64,000 nt of DNA from Gloeomargarita sp. SKYG116 (GTDB lineage Bacteria > Cyanobacteriota > Cyanobacteriia > Gloeomargaritales > Gloeomargaritaceae), in NCBI GenBank assembly GCA_025056115.1, contig JANWVM010000004.1, positions 1 through 64,000 on the forward strand, read 5' to 3'. A model generated the notes under the pieces. The model had not been told where the DNA came from. It saw only the letters and a program-made list of their open reading frames with translations, and did not search any database. Both the position numbers and the translations under genes were made by a program. Below are positions 53,915 to 63,078 of the stretch, piece after piece (positions within the stretch are counted from its first letter, which is position 1; every line of letters starts with the position of its first letter).

Positions 53915-56200
53915 ATGCCTATCAAACGTTATGGATGGACGGGTGCATTTCTCTTGTGGGGCGTGATGCTCAGCCCGGCATTGGCCCAAAAATCCTGTCC
54001 AGTCTGGGAAGAAGGAGTGGCGGAGTTTTCCCGCCATTGTTTGCTGGCGCAAGCGGAAACGCCACCGGCGCGAGACAGCCGCACGGCGCAAGCGGAGGAC
54101 ATCGAAATTACCGTCACGGGAACGCGCACGCCCCGGGAGGTGCAGGAATCGCCCAGTTCGGTGACGGTGATTGACCGCCAGGAAATCGAGCAAAACAATG
54201 TGCAAACGCCGCAGGATTTGTTGCGCTACCAGCCGAATGTGTCGGCGCCCTTTTCATCCCGCTATGGCACGTTGAACTTCAATATCCGGGGGTTAGAAGG
54301 CAACCGGGTGCTGCTGCAAGTCGATGGCATTCGCCTGCCAGGGGAGTTTGAACTGGGGCCGATTCGCATCGGGCGCGATTTTGTGGATTTGAGTACGCTC
54401 AAGCAGGTGGAAATTCTCAAAGGGCCAGGGTCAGCGCTGTACGGGTCGGATGCGCTAGGGGGTGTGGTGTCGTTCATCACCATTGACCCAGAGGACTTGC
54501 TGGCGATTACAGGACGAGATACCTACTTTCAGGTGTTCCCCAACTACGCCAGCGCTAATTCCGCGAGTAACCAGCGGGGAGCTGTGGCGTTTCGCAGTGG
54601 GCCGGTCTCAGGGGTGGCGCTCTACACCCGGCGAGATTTCCGTGAGCCGAATCGCTTGGGGGACTCCCGCTTCCATGACCGGCAATCGGGTGAGAGCAAT
54701 AACTTCTTTGGCAAGGTAGTGTTCCAAGTGGGGGACGGCCGCAAGCTCAAACTCACAGGGGATTTCCTAGACCGGCCACTGACCACCCGGTTCGCGCAGG
54801 CTAACATCCTTGAAGAAACTCGGGCGCGGGCTGTCCAGCGCTTTCGCTCGCAGGTGCGCACTCAACGCCAGCGGGTGAGCCTGGAATACGATTTCCAAAA
54901 TCCCGAAACCAGTTGGCTGCAGTCGGCTAGGGTGCTGCTGTACTACCAAAATACGGAAGTGCCCGAAAACACGTTTGAAGACCGGGGGCGGTTTATTCGC
55001 CAGTCCACGGGGAATTTCCTGGAGCGCATCGCCGGGGCCAGTGTGCAGTTTTCCAGCCCGTTTCGCACGGGGGCAGCGGAACACTTGTTGACCTATGGGG
55101 TAGATTTTTCTATCCAGCGCAACGAACGCCCGCGCGACAAGATTCAAATCGACCGGGTGACGGGAGCGGTGACCCGTGAGCGCATCCCCGAAAATTTCCC
55201 ACTCAAAGATTTTCCTGATTCGGACACCCTGCGGTTGGGGATTTTTGTGCAGGATGAGATTCAGATTGGCGAGAGCCTGAGTTTGATTCCGGGGCTGCGC
55301 TTTGACTTTTACCGGTTGACGGCTAATCCGGACCGGGATTTCCTGCGTAACTTGCCGGCAGGGATTCGCACGTCCAACTTTGAAGCCACCAGTTTTTCAC
55401 CGCGCTTGGGGCTGGTCTGGCGGTTTGCGCCGGGGTTTAATCTTTTTGCCCAATACGCCCGTGGGTTCCGCGCCCCAACCTACGATGAAATCAACAGCGG
55501 CTTTGCCAACACGGTAACGTTTCCGGCCTACTATGTGGAACCCAATCCCGACCTGAAAGCAGAAACCAGTGACGGTTTTGAATTAGGGTTTCGGGGGCGC
55601 TCGGAGCGGGGACGGTTTACCTTGGCGGCCTTTTACAACTCCTACCGCAATTTCATCGAGAAATTTGCCTTTGTGGGGACGACGACTTTACCGGGGATTC
55701 GTGGTCCGGTGTTGCGTTTTCAATCGCGCAATGCGGCACGGGCGCGCATCTATGGCGTGGAATTCAGCGGCGAGTACCGGTTTCTAGATAACCCCTTTGG
55801 CCTGAGTGTGTTTGGGTCACTGGGCTATGCGGTGGGGGACGACTTGACGAACGACCGGCCCCTCGTCACGGTGGACCCGTTTAAAGCAGTCGCGGGATTG
55901 CGGTTCCGGGGCCAGGAGGACCGCTGGGGTGTGGAACTGGTGGGGACCTTTGTGGGTCGCCCGCGCGTGCCTGATCCAGATGTCTTTCTAGTCCCTCGGG
56001 GCTACACCCGTTTGGATTTGTTGGGCTACGTACGGATTACGCCACTGGTGTCCTTGAATCTGGGGATTTTTAATCTCACCAACACCAAATACTTTGAGTA
56101 CGCCGATTTGCGCAATTTCCCCCGCGCCGATGCGTTTCGGGTGGACCGCCTGGCCCAGCCAGGAACCAATATCTCGGTGGGGATTAACTGGCAGTTCTAG
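53915..56200 (+). CDS. TonB-dependent outer-membrane receptor
   Basis: This 761-aa receptor has a signal peptide (cleavage after ALA), a short N-terminal segment with two Cys (CPVWEEGVAEFSRHC), and a TonB box (EITVTGTRTP at about 70-80). The plug domain follows (SPSSVTVIDRQEIEQNNVQTPQDLLRYQPNV through KGPGSALYGSDALGGVVSF), then a 22-strand β-barrel. The barrel includes the family hallmark FAQYARGFRAPTYDEIN and ends in the terminal aromatic residue (INWQF). ATG 53915 has GGAGGAG upstream. The ligand is unknown: heme, a siderophore or cobalamin would all fit. It lies 42 nt after the binding-protein gene. Confidence 0.93.
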   Translation: MPIKRYGWTGAFLLWGVMLSPALAQKSCPVWEEGVAEFSRHCLLAQAETPPARDSRTAQAEDIEITVTGTRTPREVQESPSSVTVIDRQEIEQNNVQTPQDLLRYQPNVSAPFSSRYGTLNFNIRGLEGNRVLLQVDGIRLPGEFELGPIRIGRDFVDLSTLKQVEILKGPGSALYGSDALGGVVSFITIDPEDLLAITGRDTYFQVFPNYASANSASNQRGAVAFRSGPVSGVALYTRRDFREPNRLGDSRFHDRQSGESNNFFGKVVFQVGDGRKLKLTGDFLDRPLTTRFAQANILEETRARAVQRFRSQVRTQRQRVSLEYDFQNPETSWLQSARVLLYYQNTEVPENTFEDRGRFIRQSTGNFLERIAGASVQFSSPFRTGAAEHLLTYGVDFSIQRNERPRDKIQIDRVTGAVTRERIPENFPLKDFPDSDTLRLGIFVQDEIQIGESLSLIPGLRFDFYRLTANPDRDFLRNLPAGIRTSNFEATSFSPRLGLVWRFAPGFNLFAQYARGFRAPTYDEINSGFANTVTFPAYYVEPNPDLKAETSDGFELGFRGRSERGRFTLAAFYNSYRNFIEKFAFVGTTTLPGIRGPVLRFQSRNAARARIYGVEFSGEYRFLDNPFGLSVFGSLGYAVGDDLTNDRPLVTVDPFKAVAGLRFRGQEDRWGVELVGTFVGRPRVPDPDVFLVPRGYTRLDLLGYVRITPLVSLNLGIFNLTNTKYFEYADLRNFPRADAFRVDRLAQPGTNISVGINWQF

Positions 56201-56210
56201 ATAGATAGGA

Positions 56211-57188
56211 ATGAAAGCACGGCCAGTAGCGGGATTGCTAGGATTGACGGCGCTGCTGGGGGGCATCGGTCTCCTGGCGCTCCGGCTCGGTTCGGTGCCG
56301 TTGACGACGTCCCAAGTGGTGCAGGCACTTTTGCGACAGGGCGAAGAACTCCCCCAAACCATTCTCTGGGAACTGCGGTTGCCGCGGGTGCTGCTCGGGA
56401 TGGCAGTAGGGGCAGCTCTGGGAACCGCTGGCGCACTGATGCAAGGGATGTTGCGCAACCCCCTGGCAGACCCCTATTTGCTGGGCATTGCGGCAGGCGC
56501 GGGACTGGCAGCCGTCATTCCCATCGTGCAGGGCGTGGCCTTGGCTTGGGTGCCGTTAGTGGCGTGGGTCGGCAGTGTGGCAACCGCGCTGCTGGTGTAC
56601 GCCTTGGCCTGGCAACCGGGCCAGTTGTCAGTGACGCGCTTGATTTTGGCGGGGGTTGCTGTCAGCGCGTTCCTAGGGTCGGTCACCACCATCCTACTGT
56701 TGTTTGCCGACGACCGGGTGCAAATTGCCCTGAACTGGCTGGTGGGGAGTCTCAACGCCCGGGGCTGGGAAGAAGTGCAGGCGGTTGCCTTACCTATCGT
56801 GATGGGACTGCTGGCGGCCTGGCCCTGGGGACGGACGCTGGACATCTTGGGATTGGGCGATGAACGGGCCATGAGCTTGGGCCTTTCGTTGACTAAGGTG
56901 CGCTTGGCAGTTGGACTCACGGCGACGTGGCTCACAGCAGCAGCAGTAAGCGTCAGTGGCTTGATTGGGTTTGTGGGGTTGATGGTGCCGCATCTGGTAC
57001 GTCTGTTGGGCGTGCAGACCTATCGCTGGTTGATTCCCTGGGCGGCAGTGATGGGGGCCCTGGTGCTAACCACCGCCGATACGCTAGCCCGCTTGGGACG
57101 TATCGAACTACCGGTGGGGGCGATGACCGCCCTGATGGGAGCACCATTTTTTATCACTCTGCTGTACCGGCGGTCAGGGGGTGCCTAG
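56211..57188 (+). CDS. FecCD/BtuC-type ABC permease
   Basis: This 325-aa integral membrane protein has about ten helices. It shows the signature segments of the family: LRLPRVLLGMAVGAALGTAGALMQGMLRNPLADPYLLGIAAGAGL, WLVGSLNARGWEEV, VSVSGLIGFVGLMVPHLVRLL and the C-terminal LPVGAMTALMGAPFFITLLYRR. It moves the chelate handed over by the binding protein across the inner membrane. It begins 10 nt after the receptor stop; the ATPase starts 2 nt after its own stop. Confidence 0.94.
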   Translation: MKARPVAGLLGLTALLGGIGLLALRLGSVPLTTSQVVQALLRQGEELPQTILWELRLPRVLLGMAVGAALGTAGALMQGMLRNPLADPYLLGIAAGAGLAAVIPIVQGVALAWVPLVAWVGSVATALLVYALAWQPGQLSVTRLILAGVAVSAFLGSVTTILLLFADDRVQIALNWLVGSLNARGWEEVQAVALPIVMGLLAAWPWGRTLDILGLGDERAMSLGLSLTKVRLAVGLTATWLTAAAVSVSGLIGFVGLMVPHLVRLLGVQTYRWLIPWAAVMGALVLTTADTLARLGRIELPVGAMTALMGAPFFITLLYRRSGGA

Positions 57189-57190
57189 CG

Positions 57191-57979
57191 ATGTCAGGAC
57201 CCATCTTGGCGGCAGTGGGAGTTTCAGGGGGTTATCAGCCCAGGCAACCCGTGGTCCAAGGGATTGACTTGGAAATCTACCCAGGAGAATGGCTGACGCT
57301 AGTAGGCCCAAATGGCTCGGGCAAATCCACCCTGCTGCGGTTACTCAGCCGTTTGCTGGTGCCCAGCCAGGGAGCAGTTTTTCTGCATGGACGCAGGTTA
57401 GGGGACTATAGTGCCCGGGAATTGGCTCGACATCTGGCTCTACTGCCGCAGTCACCTTTACTGCCAGCGGGTCTCACCGTGCGGGAGACAGTGAGTCTGG
57501 GGCGCCATCCCTATCAACCGTGGTGGCAATGGGACCTAGATGCCGCCAGTCAAACCCAGGTGAACCGGGCGCTGGCGCAAATGGAACTGTTGCCCTGGCA
57601 AGACCGGCCCGTGAGCGAGCTATCGGGGGGCCAACGCCAGCGGGTGTTTTTGGCCCTGGCCCTTGCCCAAGACCCCAAAATTCTCCTGCTCGATGAACCA
57701 ACCACCTTTTTGGACCTGCACTACCAGCTTTCTCTGCTCCAACAACTGCGCCGGCTACAGCAGGAACAGGAATTGACCCTGGTGGTGGCGCTGCACGATT
57801 TGAACCTGGCGTTGCGCTACAGCGACCGGGTGGGACTCCTGCAGCAGGGACGATTGCGGGCGATGGGGGATCCCCAGGAAGTTCTCAAGCCAGCTCACCT
57901 GCAAGAGGTCTTCGGCATTGCTGCACACGTGTTGGATACTCCTGTAGGTCCCCAGATTGTGCCTTTACACCCCCTGTAG
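57191..57979 (+). CDS. FecE/BtuD-type ABC ATPase
   Basis: This 262-aa ATPase has Walker A GPNGSGKST, Q-loop LPQSPLLPAGLTVRETVSLGRHPY (typical of iron-chelate ATPases), signature LSGGQRQRVFLALALAQ, Walker B ILLLDEPTTFLDL and switch His in VVALHDLNLALRY. Met at 57191 is used; the open frame from 56927 lies inside the permease gene. It powers the permease. Its 3' end overlaps the convergent DUF3386 gene by 15 nt. Confidence 0.94.
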   Translation: MSGPILAAVGVSGGYQPRQPVVQGIDLEIYPGEWLTLVGPNGSGKSTLLRLLSRLLVPSQGAVFLHGRRLGDYSARELARHLALLPQSPLLPAGLTVRETVSLGRHPYQPWWQWDLDAASQTQVNRALAQMELLPWQDRPVSELSGGQRQRVFLALALAQDPKILLLDEPTTFLDLHYQLSLLQQLRRLQQEQELTLVVALHDLNLALRYSDRVGLLQQGRLRAMGDPQEVLKPAHLQEVFGIAAHVLDTPVGPQIVPLHPL

Positions 57980-58588
57980 CAATGCCAGGTTGTTGAAGGT
58001 CAATTCGTGCTCTTGCCGCGTGCCGTTTTGCTCTTGCACCGAGCGTCGCCGGGTGACTGTCCAGTAGTCGCCCACTTGACCATGCTCATCCCAGAACTGG
58101 AAGCGCATCCCTGGCACCGTAGCCCAGTAGGTCTTTGCCATGGAGCCTTCGGGCGTTTCGTGAAACTCCTCCACGTGAATTTCAATCGTGTGCGGCCCTA
58201 GATGACGATAGACCATGGTGATGTGATTGTCTTTGAGATGATAACGGTTTGTCACATCCCCCACTTGCACTAGCACTTCTTGGGAGCCATCCGGTTGCAC
58301 CGCGCCGTAGTTGAACACATGACCGTCATGTTCTTTCTCAAAGGGTCGCCGTCCCAGGTGGGTGATGATTTCCCACATCTGCTGCTCCACCCACTTGCGG
58401 ATGGCTTCGTCGGCAATCCCCGTCACCGTATATTTCAGGTTTTTATCCACCGTCACTTCACCCGTTGCGCGACCCAGGCTCCCCTGGTATTGCACCTGGG
58501 CTTGGTAGCCGGGAAACTCTGGTCCCCAGGTGTAACGGTGTTCATAGGCCGCCCGGAAAAAGTCTTGCGCTGGCACCATCGTTTGCAT
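57965..58588 (-). CDS. DUF3386 protein
   Basis: This 207-aa soluble protein starts MQTMVPAQDFFRAAYEHRYTWGPEFPGYQAQVQYQ and is rich in β-strands, matching DUF3386, a cyanobacterial family without a known function. ATG 58588 has AGGAGG nine nt upstream, a strong site. It sits between the ABC genes and exbBD, on the opposite strand to the former and the same as the latter, with no overlap with exbD. A link to metal uptake is suggested only by position. Confidence 0.8.
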   Translation of the reverse strand: MQTMVPAQDFFRAAYEHRYTWGPEFPGYQAQVQYQGSLGRATGEVTVDKNLKYTVTGIADEAIRKWVEQQMWEIITHLGRRPFEKEHDGHVFNYGAVQPDGSQEVLVQVGDVTNRYHLKDNHITMVYRHLGPHTIEIHVEEFHETPEGSMAKTYWATVPGMRFQFWDEHGQVGDYWTVTRRRSVQEQNGTRQEHELTFNNLALLQGV

Positions 58589-58657
58589 CGAACTTGCCCT
58601 CCTAAATAGAGTATTAACCCCTCAACCGTTCTCCTCTCTGCTCACCTTACCAACTCC

Positions 58658-59080
58658 CTAGCGCGAATGACGAGCCTCTAGGGGTCGGGTTGCCATTGCC
58701 ACTTGCAGGTCAGGAATCTGGCGTAGTTGGTCCAACACCCCCACCACCTGCCCGTGGGACACCCGCGCATCCGCCCGTAAGAGCACCACCAGCCGGTTAC
58801 CCTGGGCCTGCAATGCCCGCAGTCGTGGCGTCAATTCCTCGCCAGCCAGCCGTTGCCCCTGCAAAAACAGCGTCCCGTTTTGGGTCAACGTCAGAGTGAC
58901 GGTCTGAGTCTTTTGCACCCGCGTCGTTGCCGCCTGGGGTAATTGCACCTCTAGGCCCTCGGCTCGGGTCAAAAACACCGACGCGATGATGAAAAACGCC
59001 AGCACTGAAAACACTACATCAATCATCGGGACGATGTTGACCTCTGGCGGCGTCTCGCCCTCGTCATCGAGTGGAAACAC
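58658..59080 (-). CDS. exbD: ExbD/TolR-type energy-transducing protein
   Basis: This 140-aa protein has a short cytosolic N-terminus (MFPLDDEGETPPEVNIVPMID), one membrane helix (about 18-40) with the essential Asp at its start (PMIDVVF), and a periplasmic domain with the ALRAQGNRLVVLLRADARVSHGQVV pattern typical of ExbD/TolR. With ExbB it forms the proton-driven motor that energises TonB. The start overlaps exbB by 17 nt. Confidence 0.93.
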   Translation of the reverse strand: MFPLDDEGETPPEVNIVPMIDVVFSVLAFFIIASVFLTRAEGLEVQLPQAATTRVQKTQTVTLTLTQNGTLFLQGQRLAGEELTPRLRALQAQGNRLVVLLRADARVSHGQVVGVLDQLRQIPDLQVAMATRPLEARHSR

Positions 59081-59738
59081 GGCTCAATTCCTCCAACTGA
59101 TGCGCCTCAAACCATTCGGCATAAATTAATTCCAAATGTCCCATCACCTCCTGCAACAACGTCAATTGCCGCCGGTAAAAACTGCGAAACAAACTTGCCA
59201 GCACCAGGGTGACAATCGCCACTACCAGGCCAATGACCGTCGAAATCAATGCTTCACTCACCCCACCGGTGACCTCCAGTGCCCGCGTTCCCCCGATATT
59301 TCCCAGCGACAGGGATGAAAACGCCCGAATCAGTCCCGTGACTGTCCCTAACAACCCGAGCAACGGCGCCACCGTCACCGTCGTATCCAGTAACGTTTGA
59401 AACCGGCGCAACCGGGGCAATTCTCGCTGGGCAGCACTGAGCAGGGCAATCCGAAACCGCTCAGGAGGAAGCAACTTACCGTCCGTCGCCGCTGCTGTCA
59501 ACGCCCGTTCCCATACTCGCACCCAGGGCACCTGGGCAAACTGCCTGGCCTGTTGCTGAATCCAATCGGGGCCTTTTTCGTAAGCTGGCAATAATTCCGC
59601 TAGTGCTCGCCCCTGCGCCCGTTGCAATCGCCACCAAAACCAGAACCGCTCCCCCGCGCAAGCGACCACCAGTACAGATAGCGCCAGCAACGGATAAACA
59701 ACTATCCCGCCAGCAGCTAAAAACTGACTCGGCTGCAT
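59064..59738 (-). CDS. exbB: ExbB/TolQ-type energy-transducing protein
   Basis: This 224-aa protein has three membrane helices: about 8-30 (IVVYPLLALSVLVVACAGERFWFWWRLQ), 115-140 (LLDTTVTVAPLLGLLGTVTGLIRAF) and 155-185 (GVSEALISTVIGLVVAIVTLVLASLF), all in family consensus. It forms the pentameric proton channel around ExbD. Met at 59738 is preferred over 59792. A strong promoter (59764-59792) lies directly upstream. tonB is divergent, so motor and TonB come from one 127-bp spacer. Confidence 0.94.
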   Translation of the reverse strand: MQPSQFLAAGGIVVYPLLALSVLVVACAGERFWFWWRLQRAQGRALAELLPAYEKGPDWIQQQARQFAQVPWVRVWERALTAAATDGKLLPPERFRIALLSAAQRELPRLRRFQTLLDTTVTVAPLLGLLGTVTGLIRAFSSLSLGNIGGTRALEVTGGVSEALISTVIGLVVAIVTLVLASLFRSFYRRQLTLLQEVMGHLELIYAEWFEAHQLEELSRVSTR

Positions 59739-59763
59739 TTTGGCATCGTCACCACTGGGAGAT

Positions 59764-59792
59764 AGAATACCGTTATCGCAAGTAAATGTCAA
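59764..59792 (-). promoter_or_regulatory. Strong predicted σ70 promoter of exbBD
   Basis: On the minus strand a perfect TTGACA (59787-59792) and TATTCT (59764-59769) are separated by exactly 17 nt. The -10 lies in an interrupted palindrome GATA-9-TATC (59761-59777) that could be a Fur-family operator, although its inner half-sites are weak. The -35 is about 50 nt upstream of ATG 59738. Confidence 0.6.
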
Positions 59793-59865
59793 TTAAAATA
59801 GGGCTAAGGTGGAAAGGATTGACGCCGCTTGGCCAATTTTGAGCATGGTGGAGTAGAGAATAACG

Positions 59866-60738
59866 ATGTTGATTCGCACTAAGGAATTGCCATCCGAATC
59901 CCATCTTGGGGCTTGGTTGCTGCTCTCGGTTCTGGCCCACGCAGCGCTGGTACTGACCTTGGCGCTGGGCTGGTGGGACCGGTGGCGCGAGTCCACCGAA
60001 GAAACCTATGCCCCAGTGCAACTGATCATCGAAGAACCGGAGCCTGCGCCGCCACCGCCGGTAGCTCGACAACCCATGACACCAGCAATCCGGCCTTCAC
60101 CACAACCAGTCGTACAGGCCACCCCTGGCCCCCCTCGCGTGCGTGTGACCAGCTCCCAACCCCAGTCCATCACAACAGCGCCGGTGCAGAACTTCTCTGC
60201 TCCTCCCGCTGCGCCACCGGTTTCGGAACCGCGCCCTACGCCTGCAACACCATCCCGCGCCCGTCGCCCGGCAGTAGCTGCGCCTGGGGAAGGTCAAGAA
60301 GCCGTAGGTCCCGCGCTGGTTGGCAATGGTTCCGTTCCTGCTGCAGGTGGGTCTGCGCCAGCCCCGGGTTCAGGAACAACGACGGCGGAAGCCCCGGCAA
60401 CGGTGGCAGCGACACCGGCACCCCCAGCTCCTAAGGAATCCGGCGCCTCAGAACCCCGTGAAACTGGGCCTGCGGTTGCGGTTGCGCCTGTGACCTGTCT
60501 GCGTTGTCCCCAGCCCCCCTATCCAGCCCATCTACGGCAGCAAGGGATTGAAGGTCGCGTGGCTTTGACGATTGATGTCGGTCCCGATGGCCGGGTAACG
60601 GCGGTGAGCCTGCGTCAATCTAGTGGGTCGCCCCAGTTAGACGAAGTAGCGATCCAGTCGGTGTGGCGCTGGCAATTTACCACCAGTCCCCAGGGACGCC
60701 AGGGGATGAACGTTTCCGTGCGCTTTCAACTACGTTAA
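59866..60738 (+). CDS. tonB: TonB protein
   Basis: This 290-aa protein has an N-terminal membrane anchor (about 14-36, LGAWLLLSVLAHAALVLTLALGWW) and a long Pro- and Ala-rich periplasm-spanning linker (about 55-205). The C-terminal TonB domain reads CPQPPYPAHLRQQGIEGRVALTIDVGPDGRVTAVSLRQSSGSPQLDEVAIQSVWRWQF. Two Cys (CLRC) precede this domain. It couples the ExbBD motor to the receptor at 53915. GGTGGAG lies about 14 nt before ATG 59866. Divergent from exbBD. Confidence 0.93.
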   Translation: MLIRTKELPSESHLGAWLLLSVLAHAALVLTLALGWWDRWRESTEETYAPVQLIIEEPEPAPPPPVARQPMTPAIRPSPQPVVQATPGPPRVRVTSSQPQSITTAPVQNFSAPPAAPPVSEPRPTPATPSRARRPAVAAPGEGQEAVGPALVGNGSVPAAGGSAPAPGSGTTTAEAPATVAATPAPPAPKESGASEPRETGPAVAVAPVTCLRCPQPPYPAHLRQQGIEGRVALTIDVGPDGRVTAVSLRQSSGSPQLDEVAIQSVWRWQFTTSPQGRQGMNVSVRFQLR

Positions 60739-60752
60739 GCTATGGCTTGGTC

Positions 60753-60782
60753 GCTTGCAGTGGCTACAGAACGCTGGCAAGC
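60753..60782 (+). terminator. Hairpin after tonB (possible terminator)
   Basis: GCTTGC (60753-60758) and GCAAGC (60777-60782) form a 6-bp stem extended by CAG/CTG pairing with one bulge, 15 nt after the tonB stop. There is no T-run. The spacer up to argZ (60919) otherwise holds only weak promoter-like sequence (TAGAAT near 60881). Confidence 0.3.
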
Positions 60783-60918
60783 AGAGAGGTCGGCGCGATG
60801 GGGAGGCTCCTTAAAACGTAGCATTTGATACAAGCTTGGTTGGTCAGAACGTGGCATGGTTACTCCCATTGCCAAAGACCAGTAGAATACAACTGACTTT
60901 GCACCGTTGGTTGGGGTT

Positions 60919-63003
60919 ATGAAACGTCTGCGTTACTTGATGTGCCCGCCGGATCACTACCAGGTGAATTACGTCATCAACCCCTGGATGGAGGGCAATG
61001 TCCACCGATCGTCTCAGCCGCAGGCGGTGGCCCAGTGGCAACGGTTGTACCAAATCGTGAAACAGTATGCTGATGTGGAACTCGTGACCCCAGCGCCGGG
61101 TTGGCCGGACATGGTGTTTACTGCTAATGCAGGCTTGGTCGTCAACCAGCAGGTAGTCTTGAGCCGTTTTTATCATCCGGAGCGCCAGGGAGAACAGCCT
61201 TATTTTCGGGAGTGGTTTCAGGCCCAGGGGTATCAGGTGCTGGAGTTGCCGGAGGGCATTGCGTTTGAGGGGGCCGGCGATGCCTTGTTGGACCGGGGTG
61301 CGGGTTGGCTGTGGTGTGGTTACGGGTTTCGCACCATGCTGGAAGCCCATCCTTATCTAGCTAAGTGGCTGTCGCTAGAGGTTTTATCCCTGCACTTGAT
61401 TGACAAGCGTTTTTATCACTTAGACACCTGTTTTTGTCCCTTGAGCGATGGGTATTTGTTGTACTATCCACCCGCCTTTGATACCTACTCCAATCATTTA
61501 ATTGAGCGGCGTATTCCCCCCGAAAAACGCATTCCTGTCAGCGAGGCTGATGCTATTCGCTTTGCCTGTAACGCGGTGGAAATTAATCGCGTGATTATCG
61601 CCAACCAGATGAGTACATCGTTGCAAGAACGATTGCAACAAGTGGGCTTTACGGTCATCACGACGGATTTGAGTGAATTTATCAAAGCAGGGGGCGCAGC
61701 CAAGTGTTTGACATTGCGTTTAGATGAACCAGTGGCAGCCGTACCGGCGATGGCGGAGGTGACAAAACGACTGGTATCGCTGCGGGGACATTTGGTGGAT
61801 AGCAACCTGTTGACCGAAGCGCTAGACCGGATTACCGATGGGGGCGGTAGTTTCCAAATCGAACGGTTGCACTTGGGGGCGCACCGGCCTGACCCTTCGG
61901 AGATTCAACTATGGGTCTCTGCGCCGACGGAAGCCGTTTTGGACGATATTTTGAATAATTTGATTGACCTAGGAGCGCGCCTGGCCGATGGTATGGAAAC
62001 GCCGGTGCGGTTGGAACCGGTTACGCAAGCGGGAGTGGCGCCCGATGATTTTTATGTCACCACCATTTACCCCACCGAAATCTACCACCAAGACCGCTGG
62101 ATACGGGTGCAAAAACAGCGCATGGACGCGGTGATTGTGGTGGAGGGCCTGACAGCGACTTGCCGGCTGCTGCGGGATTTACAGGTGGGTGACTTGGTCG
62201 TGTGCGGTGTAGATGGCATCCGGACATTGCACAAACCAACCCAGGAGCGCGGTCAAGAGTTTGGCTTCATGGAGTCGGGTGTGTCCAGCGAGCGGCGGGT
62301 GGAGTTGGTGGTGGAGGAAATCGCCTGGGAACTGCGGCGTATCCGGGAACGGGGTGGCAAAACCGTGGTGGTTGCTGGGCCAGTCACGATTCATACAGGT
62401 GGGGGACCACACCTGGCAACGCTGATCCGCGAGGGCTACGTGCAGGCGCTACTGGGGGGAAATGCCATTGCCGTTCATGATTTGGAGCAGAGCCTGTATG
62501 GTACGTCCCTGGGGGTTGACCTGGCGCGCGGGCGAACGGTTAAGGGGGGACACCGGCATCATCTCAAAACCATCAATCTCATCCGGCGGTACGGCAGCAT
62601 CCGGGCAGCGGTGGAGGCGGGAGTGATCAAGTCGGGGATTTTCTACGAGTGCATTCGCCGGGGTGTGCCATTTTCCTTGGCTGGTTCGATTCGAGATGAT
62701 GGCCCCTTGCCGGAAACCCGCATGGATTTGCTCCAGGCCCAAGCCGAATATGCCCAGTTAATTGAAGGCGCGGACATGATCCTGATGCTCTCCACCATGT
62801 TGCATTCGATTGGGGTGGGCAACATGACGCCGGCGGGTGTGAAATTGATCTGCGTGGACATCAATCCGGCGGTGGTGACCAAGTTGGCAGACCGAGGTTC
62901 GTTGGAATCGGTGGGGGTGGTGACCGATGTGGGGTTGTTCCTGAGCTTACTGGTGCGGCATTTGCAGCAGTTAGGGCAACCCTACCACCTCAGGGCAGCT
63001 TGA
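60919..63003 (+). CDS. argZ: Arginine dihydrolase / AgrE bifunctional enzyme
   Basis: This 694-aa cyanobacterial enzyme turns arginine into ornithine, CO2 and two NH3 (N-terminal guanidine-modifying domain, about 1-270); the C-terminal domain (about 285-690) resembles ornithine cyclodeaminase and can make proline. The catalytic residues sit one position before those of the studied enzymes: N70 (FTANAG), E117 (FEGAGD), H167 (YHLDT) and C263 (GGAAKCL). The C-terminal part has VVVAGPVTIHTGGG and IKSGIFYECIRRGVPFSLAGSIRDDGPLPET. ATG 60919 is used instead of GTG/ATG 60907. It breaks down cyanophycin-derived arginine. It is monocistronic by position. Confidence 0.93.
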   Translation: MKRLRYLMCPPDHYQVNYVINPWMEGNVHRSSQPQAVAQWQRLYQIVKQYADVELVTPAPGWPDMVFTANAGLVVNQQVVLSRFYHPERQGEQPYFREWFQAQGYQVLELPEGIAFEGAGDALLDRGAGWLWCGYGFRTMLEAHPYLAKWLSLEVLSLHLIDKRFYHLDTCFCPLSDGYLLYYPPAFDTYSNHLIERRIPPEKRIPVSEADAIRFACNAVEINRVIIANQMSTSLQERLQQVGFTVITTDLSEFIKAGGAAKCLTLRLDEPVAAVPAMAEVTKRLVSLRGHLVDSNLLTEALDRITDGGGSFQIERLHLGAHRPDPSEIQLWVSAPTEAVLDDILNNLIDLGARLADGMETPVRLEPVTQAGVAPDDFYVTTIYPTEIYHQDRWIRVQKQRMDAVIVVEGLTATCRLLRDLQVGDLVVCGVDGIRTLHKPTQERGQEFGFMESGVSSERRVELVVEEIAWELRRIRERGGKTVVVAGPVTIHTGGGPHLATLIREGYVQALLGGNAIAVHDLEQSLYGTSLGVDLARGRTVKGGHRHHLKTINLIRRYGSIRAAVEAGVIKSGIFYECIRRGVPFSLAGSIRDDGPLPETRMDLLQAQAEYAQLIEGADMILMLSTMLHSIGVGNMTPAGVKLICVDINPAVVTKLADRGSLESVGVVTDVGLFLSLLVRHLQQLGQPYHLRAA

Positions 63004-63078
63004 TGGGCTGGCTTGCCAGTGGTGGCTGTGACGTGTTTAATAGCTAAATCAGTGACAATTGCAGGTGAGTAAACAGGT

